Assembly (NCBI GenBank): GCA_029851415.1
Contig: CM056742.1
Coordinates: forward strand, 88,278,748 to 88,342,747
Direction of reading: 5' to 3'
Origin: Eretmocerus hayati
Lineage: Eukaryota > Arthropoda > Insecta > Hymenoptera > Aphelinidae
Length of the DNA stretch: 64,000 bases
The notes under the pieces are model-generated. The model searched no databases, was not told the origin of the DNA, and worked only from the letters and a program-made list of their open reading frames with translations. The stretch's first letter is position 1. Each line of letters opens with the position of its first letter. Of this stretch, positions 1 through 10,424 are shown piece by piece. The translations under genes were made by a program, and so were the position numbers.

Positions 1-992
1 CAGATGTCTTAACTGTCTCATGGATATTTGAGCCCATTCCTTCCCATTACAACTCTCGGCGTCATCTAAGTGGGTGGCCCATCTGAGCTGCGCGTTTCAC
101 AACTCTCTCGAAAATTCCACTGATTCCCGGGCCCGATGACCAAAGGTTCAGACCAGTGTTTAATCATATAGGCAAGCCTGATAATGGATCAGTACCCGAA
201 CTAAGATATGACGCCACTGTGGGTTGTAGGATGTTCCAATGGACCCAAAACTCTACAGAACCATAGATTCAGTAGTCACGTACCATCTCCGGAGCCCAAA
301 GAATTTATTACCAGCCTGCACCCTCGGCTATGGGGCCCAAAACAGGGCGAAATCGAGCTTTGAGCAGTTACCTGCGCAGTTATGACGCCACTGTGGGTTG
401 CAAATAGTTCCAATGGACCTGAAACTCTACAGAACCTCAGATGAATTAGTCACATATTATCTGCAATGCCCAAAGAATCTCTCACCGGTCAGCACCCGGG
501 TCCTCGGCTATGGTTCCGAGTCATCAGTTCGAACTAGCATCTAGTCATGGCTCACAGAGTCTGAAGCGTACCTCGGCTGGAGTCGTCTCAGACTGGCTCA
601 CAGCTCCATGGAACCTAACTCCAGATATTCGTCAACCGTCAATCATGTTTATTAGATCTATTACTTGTCAGCACTCACGGTGATGGGGCCCCAGAATGAG
701 CAAACTCATACACATGTAGCGAATCACGCAGTTCAAACGACCCCTAGAGCTGTATGCAACTGTCACGGATTCATAACTCCATGAAATCTTAGTTCGGGTA
801 CTGATCCATTATCAGGCATGCCTATATGATTAAACACTGGTCTGAACCTTTGGTCATCGGGCCCGGGAATCAGTGGAATTTTCGAGAGAGTTGTGAAACG
901 CGCAGCTCAGATGGGCCACCCACTTAGATGACGCCGAGAGTTGTAATGGGGAGGAATGGGTTCAAATATCCATGAGACAGTTAAGACATCTG
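1..992. repeat. 206-bp inverted repeat around a 580-bp spacer
   Basis: Positions 1-206 are the near-exact reverse complement of 787-992, with only a few mismatches visible. The left arm starts at the window edge, so the repeat may extend outside. The spacer holds about two units of a 174-bp satellite. Confidence 0.9.
207..560 (+). repeat. 174-bp satellite, about two units, forward
   Basis: The landmark TATGACGCCACTGTGGGTTG starts at 207 and a close copy at 381, a spacing of exactly 174 bp. The same unit occurs in reverse orientation from about 1030 to 1860. Confidence 0.88.
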
Positions 993-1029
993 TCAATCAT
1001 CTGGGAAGCCCAAGGTCAATCATCAATGG

Positions 1030-1860
1030 TACATAACCTCTCGATCTAAGGTTCTGTAGAGTTTCGGGTCCATTGGAACATCCTACAACCCGCAGTGGCG
1101 TCATAACTGCGCAGATGACTGCTCAAAGCTCGATTTCGCCCTGTTTTGGGCCCCATAGCCGAGGGTGCTGACTGGTTATAAATTCTCTGGACATCATCAA
1201 TGGTACATAACCACTTGATCTGAAGTTCTGTCGAGTTTCGGGTCCATTGGATCATCCTCCAACCCACAGTGGCGTCATAACTAGGCAGATAACTGCACAA
1301 CGCTCGATTTTTCCCTGTTTCGGGCCTCATAGCCGAGGGTGCTGACTGGGAATAAATCCTCTGGGCATCATCAATGGTACATGACCACTCGATCTAAGGT
1401 TCTGTAGAGTTTCGGGTCCATTGGAACATCCTACAACCCACAGTGGCGTCATAACTGCGCAGATAACTGCTCAAAGCTCGATTCCGCCCTAATTTGGGCC
1501 CCATAGCCGAGGGTGCTGACTGGTAATAAATTCTCTGGGCATCATCAATGGTACATAACCACTCGATCTGAGGTTTCTCAGAGTTTGGGGTCCATTGGAA
1601 CATCCTACAACCCACAGTGGCGTCATAACTGCGCAGGTAACTGCTCAAAGCTCGATTTCGCCCCGTTTTGGGCTCCATAGCCGAGGCTGCTGGCTGGTAA
1701 TAAATTCTTTGGTCTCAGTCGGATGGTACCTGATCACTTGATCTGAGGTTTCTCAGAGTTTCGGGTCCATTGAGACTCCCTGCATCCCCCCGTGACGTCT
1801 CGACTGCGACTATAATAACTTTAAGCAGGGTCTCCCCTGTTTTGGGCCCTATGATCGAGT
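1030..1860 (-). repeat. 174-bp satellite, about five units, reverse
   Basis: The landmark CAGTGGCGTCATAACT recurs at 1093, 1267, 1441 and 1615, with a more diverged unit at about 1789, always 174 bp apart. Because 174 is 58 codons, minus-strand frames stay open across units and give 94-codon pseudo-ORFs (1046-1330, 1394-1678). I read these as a consequence of the period, not as genes. Confidence 0.92.
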
Positions 1861-2087
1861 TTGCTGATTCGTTATCGATTCCCTATCATCTCTGAAGACT
1901 CAGTGTACCTTGCTCATCGTCAGACAGGTTCCCGTATGCGATGGAATTTTTTCATTCGCACCTTATTGTACAGAGGTAGCTCAGTCTATCATATATTTCT
2001 CATCTCGCCCCGCTCCAGCTCTCGTCCAGCCTCAGGCCCAAATATCGGTTTCCTCTTGGTCTCAGGACTATCTCGACTATACCTTTC

Positions 2088-2440
2088 GAGAGTAATAAAA
2101 AAGTAATAAAATCCTGTGTAGTTCTGAGTGTCCTCGAAGCTACGCCTGTATATGGTGTTCGCTAGCGTAAGCTTACGCTAGCGAGAACCATCATATTTCA
2201 GCTGAATCATATCACACGCATATTTTGAGGACATATTCTGAGAGTAATAAAAAAATAATAAAAAATGAGCTATTGCACATTCCCGTACGATCTTCCCCCG
2301 GCCACGTGTTCGCTAGCGTAAGCTTCCGCTAGCGGAAACTCTCGTATTTCGGGCCCATGACCGGTAATAATTTTTTTCCTTTGGTAATGAATTAGTGATA
2401 AAATAGTAATAAAAAGTGATATTGGTTTGGGCCCGATTTG
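2088..2440. repeat. ~150-bp tandem repeat containing a 24-bp palindrome
   Basis: AGTAATAAAA-rich segments recur at about 2088, 2240 and 2385. Between them lies a palindrome built on CGCTAGCGTAAG and its reverse complement. It is perfect at about 2160-2183 and imperfect at about 2309-2332. Confidence 0.75.
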
Positions 2441-2467
2441 TGAGTTAGTGTTTGCTAGCTTCAGGTA

Positions 2468-2782
2468 CCCTGTAAAATTTCTATTTTCTATATTTTGCAA
2501 AATTTGGCACCGCAGCCGTGCAGCATACGAGTTTCGAACATTATTCCTCAGGCCCACGAAGTGGATGATACATGAGGAGTAAAGAATAGATGCTACGTGG
2601 ATTCTGACCACGTATTCATGATGTGTATGACGATTCGAGATCAGAATCCACGTAGCATCTATTATTTACTCCCCATGTATCATCCACTTCGTGGGCCGGA
2701 GGAATAATGTTCGAAACTCGTATGCTGCACGGCTGCGGTGCCAAATTTTGCAAAATATAGAAAATAGAAATTTTACCAGGGC
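2468..2782. repeat. ~141-bp inverted repeat with short loop
   Basis: Positions 2468-2608 and 2641-2782 are reverse complements with a few differences, separated by about 32 bp. This would form a long hairpin. Confidence 0.9.
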
Positions 2783-3048
2783 CAGGTCCCACGAAGTCCC
2801 ATGGGATCCCACAAAATTATTTCCAGCAGGGGAGTCATGACACGGTTAGTCGTTCTAAATGTGTAATCTGTTTGAATCCATGCAAACCACTGAGTGAAGG
2901 GGAATTCGTGTTCTCCCAAATGTAGAGACTATGACGATGAGCGACGTAGAGTGTAGGATCTTTCCCCTCCCATTCTATTTTTCCTGAAAGTCTAACTTGG
3001 CGAGTATCACCATCCTTCCTCCTTAACTTCATCCGAAATCAAAGTACG

Positions 3049-3570
3049 GATTTCAACTCTGGAGGGTCATGAGATCAGGAGAAACATGTCGAGTAATTTC
3101 TTACCAAAATCTAAACGTCAAACGAATGGAGAGAGATTGCAAAATATTGATTTCAATTCTTGAGAGTCATGAGATCAGGAAAAGTATGTCGAGTAATTGT
3201 TTCTCAAATCTCAATGTGAAATGAATGGAAAATGATTGATCACATTACAATCTGATTATCTCTGTGAGTTTGACTCGACTTGAGTTACTCACCATCTCTA
3301 CTGATTTCCAAAGTGTAACGATCGATTCCAAATTAAAATTTCTTACTTCTGTTTTTTATTGGTCTGAATAGATAATCACTCCCAATATATTTTGAGGAGA
3401 TGAGAGATGGTGAGTAACTCAAGTTGAGTCAAACTGACAGAGAGGTAATCAGATTGTGATGTAACTAATCATTTTCCATGCATTCCACATTCAGTTTTGC
3501 AAAACAATTACTCGACATACTTTTCCTGATCTCATGACTCTCAAAAATTGAAATCAAAATTTATGCGATT
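3049..3570. repeat. 100-bp tandem duplication followed by its inverted copy
   Basis: GTCATGAGATCAGGA occurs near 3067 and near 3167, giving a ~100-bp direct duplication. The segment 3147-3310 then recurs in inverted form at about 3390-3560, ending with the complement of the same landmark. Confidence 0.8.
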
Positions 3571-3587
3571 CTCCGATGTTTGGGTGC

Positions 3588-3884
3588 TGTAATGATAGTG
3601 CATATGTATGCACATTTGCACCATCGTTTGTTCGGCTTCGCAACAGTGCGATGAACCTCGAAAGGCATCGCCCGAGTTGTAAGTTGCCGAACTTGCACAT
3701 TTTGGTCAGTGACGACGCGGCGGACCGTGGGCATATGAGCCACCGCCCGCTCGCGCCACGCCAGACCGCTCAAAACTCCCAACACCACATTCTAACTACA
3801 TACATACTTCCATAGAATACATGAGTATCAAGTCCACCTTTTGACTCATCCTTTCCGCCCCTTCCTTATCCATCCCACGTCACA
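3588..3884 (+). repeat. Putative 5' LTR
   Basis: Starts TGTAATGATAG and ends CCCACGTCACA. It is highly similar along its length to 6957-7254. The short 75-codon ORFs within it are duplicated in the other copy and are shadows of the repeat. Confidence 0.68.
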
Positions 3885-3885
3885 G

Positions 3886-3900
3886 TGGTGCTAGGTGTGG
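3886..3900 (+). promoter_or_regulatory. Putative primer-binding site
   Basis: TGGTGCTAGGTGTGG follows the left direct repeat by one base. The leading TGG fits the complement of a tRNA CCA tail. The matching tRNA cannot be assigned without a search. Confidence 0.4.
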
Positions 3901-4445
3901 TAGGGAAAGGGGCACCAAATCAAATTAAGTGCACCAAATCAAACCAAACTGAGTACGAAAAAAGTTAAGGAAAGAAGCAGTTTTGGAAGTAAAGTGAAGT
4001 GAAAAAAGCTGCAGGCGTCGACTCAAGTAGATGTGGTGTGCCAACCAACAAGAGTCACCCTACAATCAACATCTGGAGGGAACGCCACAGTAGCAACAAC
4101 AGAAGACAGTGTCCAGCAGCGTCCAACAACAACATCAACAGGAGAAGAGAAGGAAGTCAGCCACCAACAGCCAACTCCACGCCATAACGCCGTCGTCATC
4201 GAGGAAAATGTAACGTAAATTTAAGCCATTATATGTTGTGAGAGGATGCCGATCAATAGACATTTTCCATAGTTATGTAATTGAATATAATTGAATCTAA
4301 CTCAGTGGGTACATTCATGCGTAGTCAAAGTGAAAACGGTTTTCTATCACAAAGGTCATGGTTAAGAGATGGAAACCTTAGGATAGACCGTTTAGAGAAA
4401 ATTTTATAAGGAATGAACCCCATTTGAGTCTTAGTAATTAGCACA
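3901..4445 (+). other. Untranslated leader of the LTR-flanked element
   Basis: This stretch contains only overlapping ~60-codon ORFs of low complexity (Thr, Asn, Gln rich). I see nothing else identifiable between the putative primer site and the 366-codon ORF. Confidence 0.4.
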
Positions 4446-5546
4446 ATGGAAATGTCTACTGATACGATCAAAATGACAGACACAGCAGAGTACGAACTCG
4501 TTGACGAGACAATTTGGAGGCGCCAAGCCCTATTGACAGTGTTGTTCAAGGAAAATCCGGGGTGGTTGCAGGATTGCAAATGGTCGCACGAATTTTGGAA
4601 TAAGCCCGCATGGCCAAAAGTAGTCGCGTGGATGGATGGATCGACTGAGCTTCCGGATTACGATATCAGAGAGCACATACATTTGTGGAAGATGTATTGT
4701 GAAAATAAGACTGAGTGCCGGGATCTCGCAAGCTTGATTTGCAAAAATTATAACCGACAAGCGAATGGAACTAGAGACAGCGCATACAAGTTTGCGATCC
4801 TTATGGAATATATACTTTCTGATGAGCGTCCTGTAATGGGACATCGACGATTCTTGGTCGACAATCCCGACAACTACTCTCTCGAGATAAAACCCGCGGG
4901 AGAGGAATGTTACGGAAGATTTGGTCTCAAACCTGACGAGACAGGGTATCGACAACTAAGAGAGATTTTGTCCGAAGATAGGAAAAATGTGTTATTAGAA
5001 GCGTACGAAAAACCCTTCAGTTTCCCCATGGAAGAAGTGATTATAATAGAATCTGCGGAATATTATACGCTTCCTAACAGTTGTGAGATATATGGAACCA
5101 TTGAGACAGAGAAAATACGCAAGGGTATCCAAAATTCTCAAACTAGTTTCAAATTCCAACCCACACCCTCAATCGCTCAGCACCGCGCGTCCATTCACCC
5201 GGTTGAAGAAAGATACGTCAGCCGGAATGACAAAATGATACAAAGTGTCGCAAGGAAACGAAATGCAGTAAAGCAAATGACTAATGTGATAAGTGAGCGC
5301 GTTGGAAAAAGCGCACTCAACGAAAATCGGCGTCAGAGCTTAAAGCTCAAGCAACGGCGAGATAGAATCAAGCTCTCACAGAATGATTCCGCACATTATA
5401 ACTTGAACACAATACAATCGAGGATAGAGTCGTATACATTAGTGGGCATGATTGTTTATAAAACCAGGCCGCCTCGCGAGAAGCCACCTTGGTTACTCGA
5501 TTGTAGAGAGGAACTCCCACCTCTCCTCGGAATCGCTAGGGAGTAG
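4446..5546 (+). CDS. Unrecognised 366-residue protein, possibly gag-like
   Basis: This is the longest uninterrupted ORF in the window and the only clear one in the interior of the LTR-flanked element. The protein is soluble-looking, with no signal peptide, membrane segment or zinc knuckle that I can see. The N-terminal ~160 residues are rich in Trp and acidic residues (WSHEFW, PKVVAWMDG). The segment at ~260-325 is strongly basic, with KRNAV and KLKQRRDR runs. The motif PGWLQDC near residue 40 is echoed by PPWLLDC near the C-terminus. It has no frameshift or internal stop, unlike the other long ORFs here except E2 ORF1. By position it could be a gag-like protein, but I do not recognise a family. 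A captured host gene is possible. Confidence 0.6.
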   Translation: MEMSTDTIKMTDTAEYELVDETIWRRQALLTVLFKENPGWLQDCKWSHEFWNKPAWPKVVAWMDGSTELPDYDIREHIHLWKMYCENKTECRDLASLICKNYNRQANGTRDSAYKFAILMEYILSDERPVMGHRRFLVDNPDNYSLEIKPAGEECYGRFGLKPDETGYRQLREILSEDRKNVLLEAYEKPFSFPMEEVIIIESAEYYTLPNSCEIYGTIETEKIRKGIQNSQTSFKFQPTPSIAQHRASIHPVEERYVSRNDKMIQSVARKRNAVKQMTNVISERVGKSALNENRRQSLKLKQRRDRIKLSQNDSAHYNLNTIQSRIESYTLVGMIVYKTRPPREKPPWLLDCREELPPLLGIARE

Positions 5547-6956
5547 GATAATAGTTCAAACACGTTATAGTATAGTATTGTTAGATCGATAAGGTAGCAT
5601 TTTATGATGTAGACAGTAAGCTATAGATTGTAAGATTATAAGATAATAAGGTGTTAGAATATTACATAATTTTAGTCGAAATCATTGAACGCTGGACTAC
5701 ACTTTATCTGTTCATGCCTCAAAAATTTCCCGCACTATCACACGGAATAGCGTGAAAATTTTTGAGCCATTCATATAATTAAAAAGAAATCTTGAAATTG
5801 TGTCACGTCTCGAAAATTTCCCGCACCATCACACGGAACAGCGTGAAATTTTCGAGCCATTCGTTCAAGCAAGATCGAGAACTCACTCAGATCATAAAGA
5901 AATATTGACGGGAGCACAAGGCAATAGCTTAGGATAGGGTTCTGCGCGCATACGGCACAAATTCACAACCATTCCATTTTGCCCCACCCCTCCTCCTTTC
6001 CTAGATAACACTGTGATTAACCCATACCAGGCCAGTCCGACCAGGGGCCCAGTCATCTGAACAAGTATCTCGCAGGTACACCAAATTCACCCCACCTCTT
6101 CACTAGAGAATTTCCAAAATCTCATGCATAAACATTAGAATGTAAGAGCTTCACGCTCAGGGAAAATTTCAACCCGGAAAAGAGAAAAAAAATCCATCAG
6201 CGAAACCACCCCCATCCCTACCACCCCTGTCCACCAGAACCACCCCCTATCCCCAACAAACCCATGCACCGGAGAAACTCGAATCGCCCCGCACACCCCC
6301 CTCCTATCACTTGAAACCATCTGAACGAGATTAGAGACCATTAATTATACTCCCTACAGACCTGCAACCCGCCATACCATTGACTAATTATATTTGAATG
6401 AGTTGTATATATATATGTAAACCGAACCTCAAAAGTTGCACTAGTTGTGAATCTTATGATAGTCATGCGCTAGAATGGAATATATCTGAGATCGCTTATA
6501 GAAAGAATGAACCCATCACTAATATAGAGATAGATCAAGGATATAAATTTCGAAAGATAGATATAAGATTCATGAATAACGAATGGTAATGGATATGAAA
6601 TATCGCACTATAAAAATCTAACTTTACAGGTAATTTAATTACAGGTGGATATTCATATATATATATTATATATACACATATTCAAGGGAAAAACCAACGA
6701 TTATATGTATGAAGAGATTAGCCAAGGGCATGAATTTATATCATGAATACGCAAATTCAATGGAGAAAAATGAATTACGGGCGAATATCTATATATACCC
6801 GAAAGAAGAACCCATCATTCATGAAGAATAATGGAAATGAGATGAGGCTATGTATAAAATGAATACATGAATTCAATGAAAATATACATATGTAACAATA
6901 CACGCATAACACAAACGGAGCATCGTTGAGGCCAACGATGTCCCGCACATCACGCG
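5547..6956. other. Non-coding 3' interior of the LTR-flanked element
   Basis: About 1.4 kb with no convincing ORF. It contains a duplicated hairpin (5715-5870), C-rich tracts near 6200-6300 and short TA-rich runs near 6650. A 20-bp imperfect palindrome, CATCGTTGAGGCCAACGATG, lies at 6921-6940 just before the right repeat. Confidence 0.5.
5715..5870 (+). repeat. Duplicated hairpin
   Basis: Two ~95-bp-spaced copies each contain AAATTTCCCGCAC followed after a short loop by the near-complement GCGTGAAAATTT, at about 5720-5766 and 5814-5863. Each would fold into a stem in RNA or single-stranded DNA. Confidence 0.7.
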
Positions 6957-7254
6957 TGTAACGATAGTGCATATGTATGCACATTTGCACCATCGTTCGT
7001 TCGGCTTCGCAACAGTGCGATGAACCTCGAAAGGCATCGCCCGAGTTGTAAGTTGCCGAACTTGCACATTTTGGTCAGTCACGACGCGGCGGACCGTGGG
7101 CATATAAGCCACCGCCCGCTCGCACCGCGCCAGACCGCTCAAAACTCCCAACACCACATTCTAACTACATACATACTTCCATAGAATACATGAGTATCAA
7201 GTCCACCTATTGACTCATTCTTTCCGCCCCTTTTCTTATCCATCCCACGTCACA
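6957..7254 (+). repeat. Putative 3' LTR
   Basis: Near-identical to 3588-3884. It is followed by GTGC, which also precedes the left copy. No purine-rich tract lies directly upstream, which weakens the LTR reading. Confidence 0.62.
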
Positions 7255-7717
7255 GTGCTCGTAAAATTGCATAAAATAGTATTTGCAACTCGTTCTTGAG
7301 GTTCCCCGTTCCCGAGCGATTATATCGACCCTCGCCTGTGGCTCGGGCCGAAAACCAATCGCTCAGAGGCAAGCTACAACCTCATGAATTGGTGCAAAAC
7401 ATACTAATTTGCAATCTCTCTCCATTCGTTTAATGTTTAGATTTTGATAAAAAGTCACTCGACATATTTCCGGTGATCTTATGACCCTCAAGAGTTGAAA
7501 TCCATACTTTGATTTCAGAAGAAGTTGAAGAGGAAGGATGGTGATACTCGCCAAGTTAGACTTTTGGGAAAAGTGAACTGAGAGGGGAGAGATTCTATAT
7601 TCTACGTCGCTTATCGCCATAGTCTACATTTGGATGAAAACCAATTCCCATCCACTCAGCGGTTTGCATGAATTCAAACACATTACACATTGAGAACGAC
7701 TAACCGATATCATGACT

Positions 7718-8697
7718 CGTATTATATTTTTGATCGACCGAAGTGTCGGTCTGTAGAATCGAAGGATGGCATGCAGTGCGGAGCATGCGCGGAGTGCCAA
7801 AGCGGCCGGCTAGGCTGATCGGTTTTCTCGATTTATCATGTATTTATTAAATTCACTCTAGTTTTGGACTGTTCCATCATAAATATAGCACGAGAGGCCA
7901 TTCTTCAGGTCTAGGTCTCACTTTCCACACTATTTTATGCCGAGCGCTGTATAATTAGAGTCCACGAATCGAGAGCAAGGGAAGACCCAGTCCACAAAAC
8001 GTCCTGATTACGTCCGAATTCGACAAGATTTTCGGTATTTTCGACTGTTTTTAACAGCTCGTATAGAATCGGGATTCAGGAAGAACAACCAAATTATCGT
8101 TGGGCCTCCAAAGAGACACCTGAAGGAACATTTTCTCATAGGTTCGGGGTCGATAAAAAAAACGATTCTTTTGAATTGGCCTGGAAGTTTCACGTTTTTA
8201 CACAAATGACCAACTCGAATCGGCTGTAGATCGTACGTAGAATGAGATAATGACACGTCTGAAAAAGGAGATCAGAGGTTTTTCCAAGGCCTACAAGTGT
8301 TCTCTCTTGCAAAATTTCGCTACGAGTGTTCCATTTCGACCTATACGCCTCCAAAGATGGTGCAAAGTCGTGCTTTTGGGCCTTTTTTGATGGAACACTG
8401 GGACCTACCGGATATCAATTTTTTGGACCGGTCAATTTTTTCTTGAAAGTGTACGTCATAACGAAAAAGAATGCGCCCAGGTAGGATGGAAACAATGCAT
8501 TTGTGTCCGAGCTACGAATTTTCCGGGATAGGGGAAAATAGGCGAGAAACTGCTCAAGAATGGGACTTTGGAAATTCGTAGGACCCGCCAAAGGTCCCAA
8601 AAAAATCTGAAAAAATTTCTTTTTCAACTATATTCTAGTGGTACTAACGGAAGAATAATGTTTGGGGCATTTTCAAATTTCGTCGATTTCCAGAATC
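7718..8697. other. No gene recognised
   Basis: Only short ORFs with no domain are present. A small palindrome, GACCGAAGTGTCGGTC, lies at about 7737-7752. The tract near 8400-8640 has the 'pressed AT' texture of the palindromic elements elsewhere, but I found no inverted partner. Confidence 0.4.
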
Positions 8698-8953
8698 TCC
8701 ACCTTGGTTCAGAATGACCCATATATGAAATGTCAATAATGAAAATACTCTCTTGATAATCATATGGTAGTAGAATAGGAAGATGACCAAATACCTCAGA
8801 ATATTGAACATCACATCATGATGAGTCCATACTGAGAGATCTAAGATCTCAATTCTATGAGTAAAACTTGGAATCAACCAAACTAATACATACGAATCCC
8901 AATCTTCACAGCAATTATCCAACCTGTTATCCAATTTTTCAAAGATGGAATGT
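8698..8953. repeat. ~250-bp repeat, inverted copy at 26628-26812
   Basis: The sequence is the diverged reverse complement of 26628-26812, which lacks ~60 bp in the middle. Shared landmarks include GAAGATGACCAAATACCT. The two copies bracket the entire E0-E5 retroelement chain. Confidence 0.8.
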
Positions 8954-8971
8954 TAAATATCCTTCACCATT

Positions 8972-8972
8972 C

Positions 8973-9003
<31 letters not shown>
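8972..9003. repeat. (GA)n tract at the 3' end of E0
   Basis: An interrupted GA run that directly abuts the (TAATC)-like tail of the minus-strand fragment E0. Confidence 0.9.
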
Positions 9004-9094
9004 TCGGATTAGATTAGATTAGGTTATTAATGGTACCTTGGGTATTACCCTATGTGGTACAGGTAGAAAATTCAATTCACAAAACAATAAAATT
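9004..9094 (-). mobile_element. Non-LTR 3' terminal fragment E0
   Basis: Read on the minus strand this is a short 3' UTR with a stem (GGTACC-type arms around ATAGGGTAATACCC) and TAATCT-like repeats, followed by (TC)n. It has the same end architecture as E1-E5, although the sequence differs. No coding part remains; its 5' side abuts the (TC)n that follows E1. Confidence 0.55.

Positions 9095-9138
<44 letters not shown>
9095..9138. repeat. (GA)n tract between E0 and E1
   Basis: About 44 bp, almost pure GA, separating the 5'-truncated end of E0 from the (ATTC)n 3' tail of E1. Confidence 0.92.
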
Positions 9139-9144
<6 letters not shown>

Positions 9145-9685
9145 TGAATGAATGAATGATAACCTTTATTCGCCCAAGGGCAAAAATACAAAAATACAGT
9201 AGCATATGAAACATATGTCACTTATACATAATAATCACATTAAATTTGTGAAAATTTGTCGTTTTGGTTAAAGCTATTTGAATTATCACAGAAAGTGACT
9301 AGTCATCTCAAGGCATCGTAAGATGCTAAGAGTCATGGAAAGAAAAGGGAGAAAAAGTCACGTTTTCATATATATATATACATATATCAGTCTTAACAAA
9401 AAAGGTTGAGGAGAAGAAAACATTTTCCCGTTTGGGAAGACATATAAAAAAAGACATGGGCCCACAGTCATATCACAGGAATCTCAGTTCGGAAACGAAA
9501 GAGTCACGCATTGAAGTGGAAGACATCAATTGAAACGGGCTCATGCCTATCACAGTTTACAAATTAAAATAGTGTTTTTTCTCCACATCAATCCTCTGGG
9601 AGGATAGTGTTAACAGGAAGTCTTTTAAGATCTCTTTAAATAATGATATCTCCCCAAGCTGCCGAAAGCCCGGAGGGAGAAAGTT

Positions 9686-10424
9686 CTACAAATGAGCACA
9701 TTGGACCTGGAAAGATCTTCTTCCATATTCAAGTCTCATGTTGGGAACTTTGAGTACCCGCTCTTCTAGATCACCCCGTGCGGGGCGTTCGGATTGGTAC
9801 CTGGTAAACATCGCAGCTAGGTAGCCAGGTTCTCCTAAGTGCATGATCTTATGCATCAAGAGAGCTGCGAAGTACATTCTCCGCGAATCAGTACGTAACC
9901 AACCCAAGCGCTCCCTAAACGGGGCGATGTGCTCGTCTCTCCTAAGATGAAAAATATATCTCACACATGAATTGCTTAGTCTCTGTACCCGTTGCCGCTG
10001 TTCGTCCGTGGCGTCGAGGTGCACGACCGCGCAATAATCTAGGTGCGGTTGAACCAATGACTCGACTAGGCGAATTCGGAGAGGTCTGGTGATACGTGCC
10101 CTGAAAAACCGCAGACCGTATCTCTGTTGACTCCCTTAGTTATTTGGTCAATGTGCGGTTTCCATGTCAATTCACTGTCAAGTGTAACACCAAGACTCAC
10201 GACCGTATCACTGAACGGGGTGAACTTTTCTTCCTGTATCTCAACCCCTGGCAAGTCCATTCTCTTTAGATCTTTGATATCTCTCTCCGAACTGAAGTAG
10301 ATTGCCTTGGTCTTGCCAGCGTTGAGACACAGGCCGGAACTTCTCGCCCACTCGGCAACTAGTCGTCCTATTTCGCCCAGCCGAGCAATACCTTCCCTGA
10401 TCTTATTTTTCTCGATTTGGAGAT
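9686..10424 (-). pseudogene. E1 reverse transcriptase C-terminal half, broken
   Basis: Minus-strand frames encode the thumb and C-terminal segment of a non-LTR RT: a VVSLGVTLDSELTWKPHI motif, then QPHLDYCAVVHLDATDEQ and LRRDEHIAPFRERLGWL. Nearly the same sequence is found in E3 (21905-22612). A frameshift near 10060-10130 separates two ORFs. The gene is cut at 10424, right after the codons for the YADD catalytic motif that resume at 15275. Confidence 0.88.

Larger units (their letters stand above)
3588..7254 (+). mobile_element. Candidate LTR retroelement with one orphan ORF
   Basis: Two direct repeats of 297-298 bp (3588-3884 and 6957-7254) flank a 3.1-kb interior. Both start TGTAA and end CACA. 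The 4 bases GTGC occur immediately before the left copy (3584-3587) and after the right copy (7255-7258), as expected for a target duplication. A sequence starting TGG, which could pair with a tRNA 3' CCA end, begins two bases after the left repeat. There is no RT, integrase or clear polypurine tract, so this would be a non-autonomous element. A segmental duplication flanking a host gene is the alternative. Confidence 0.62.
2833..7717. repeat. ~310-bp inverted repeat pair flanking the LTR element
   Basis: Positions 2833-3147 match the reverse complement of about 7405-7717 with moderate divergence. Shared landmarks include GTTAGTCGTTCT near 2843 and its complement near 7696. The LTR-flanked element at 3588-7254 lies between the arms. 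The arms may be ends of an older element into which it inserted. Confidence 0.8.

Noticed and set aside
1046..1678. 94-codon minus-strand ORFs with a 58-residue repeat
   Set aside because: The satellite period (174 bp) is a multiple of three, so any open frame persists. There is no independent sign of coding.
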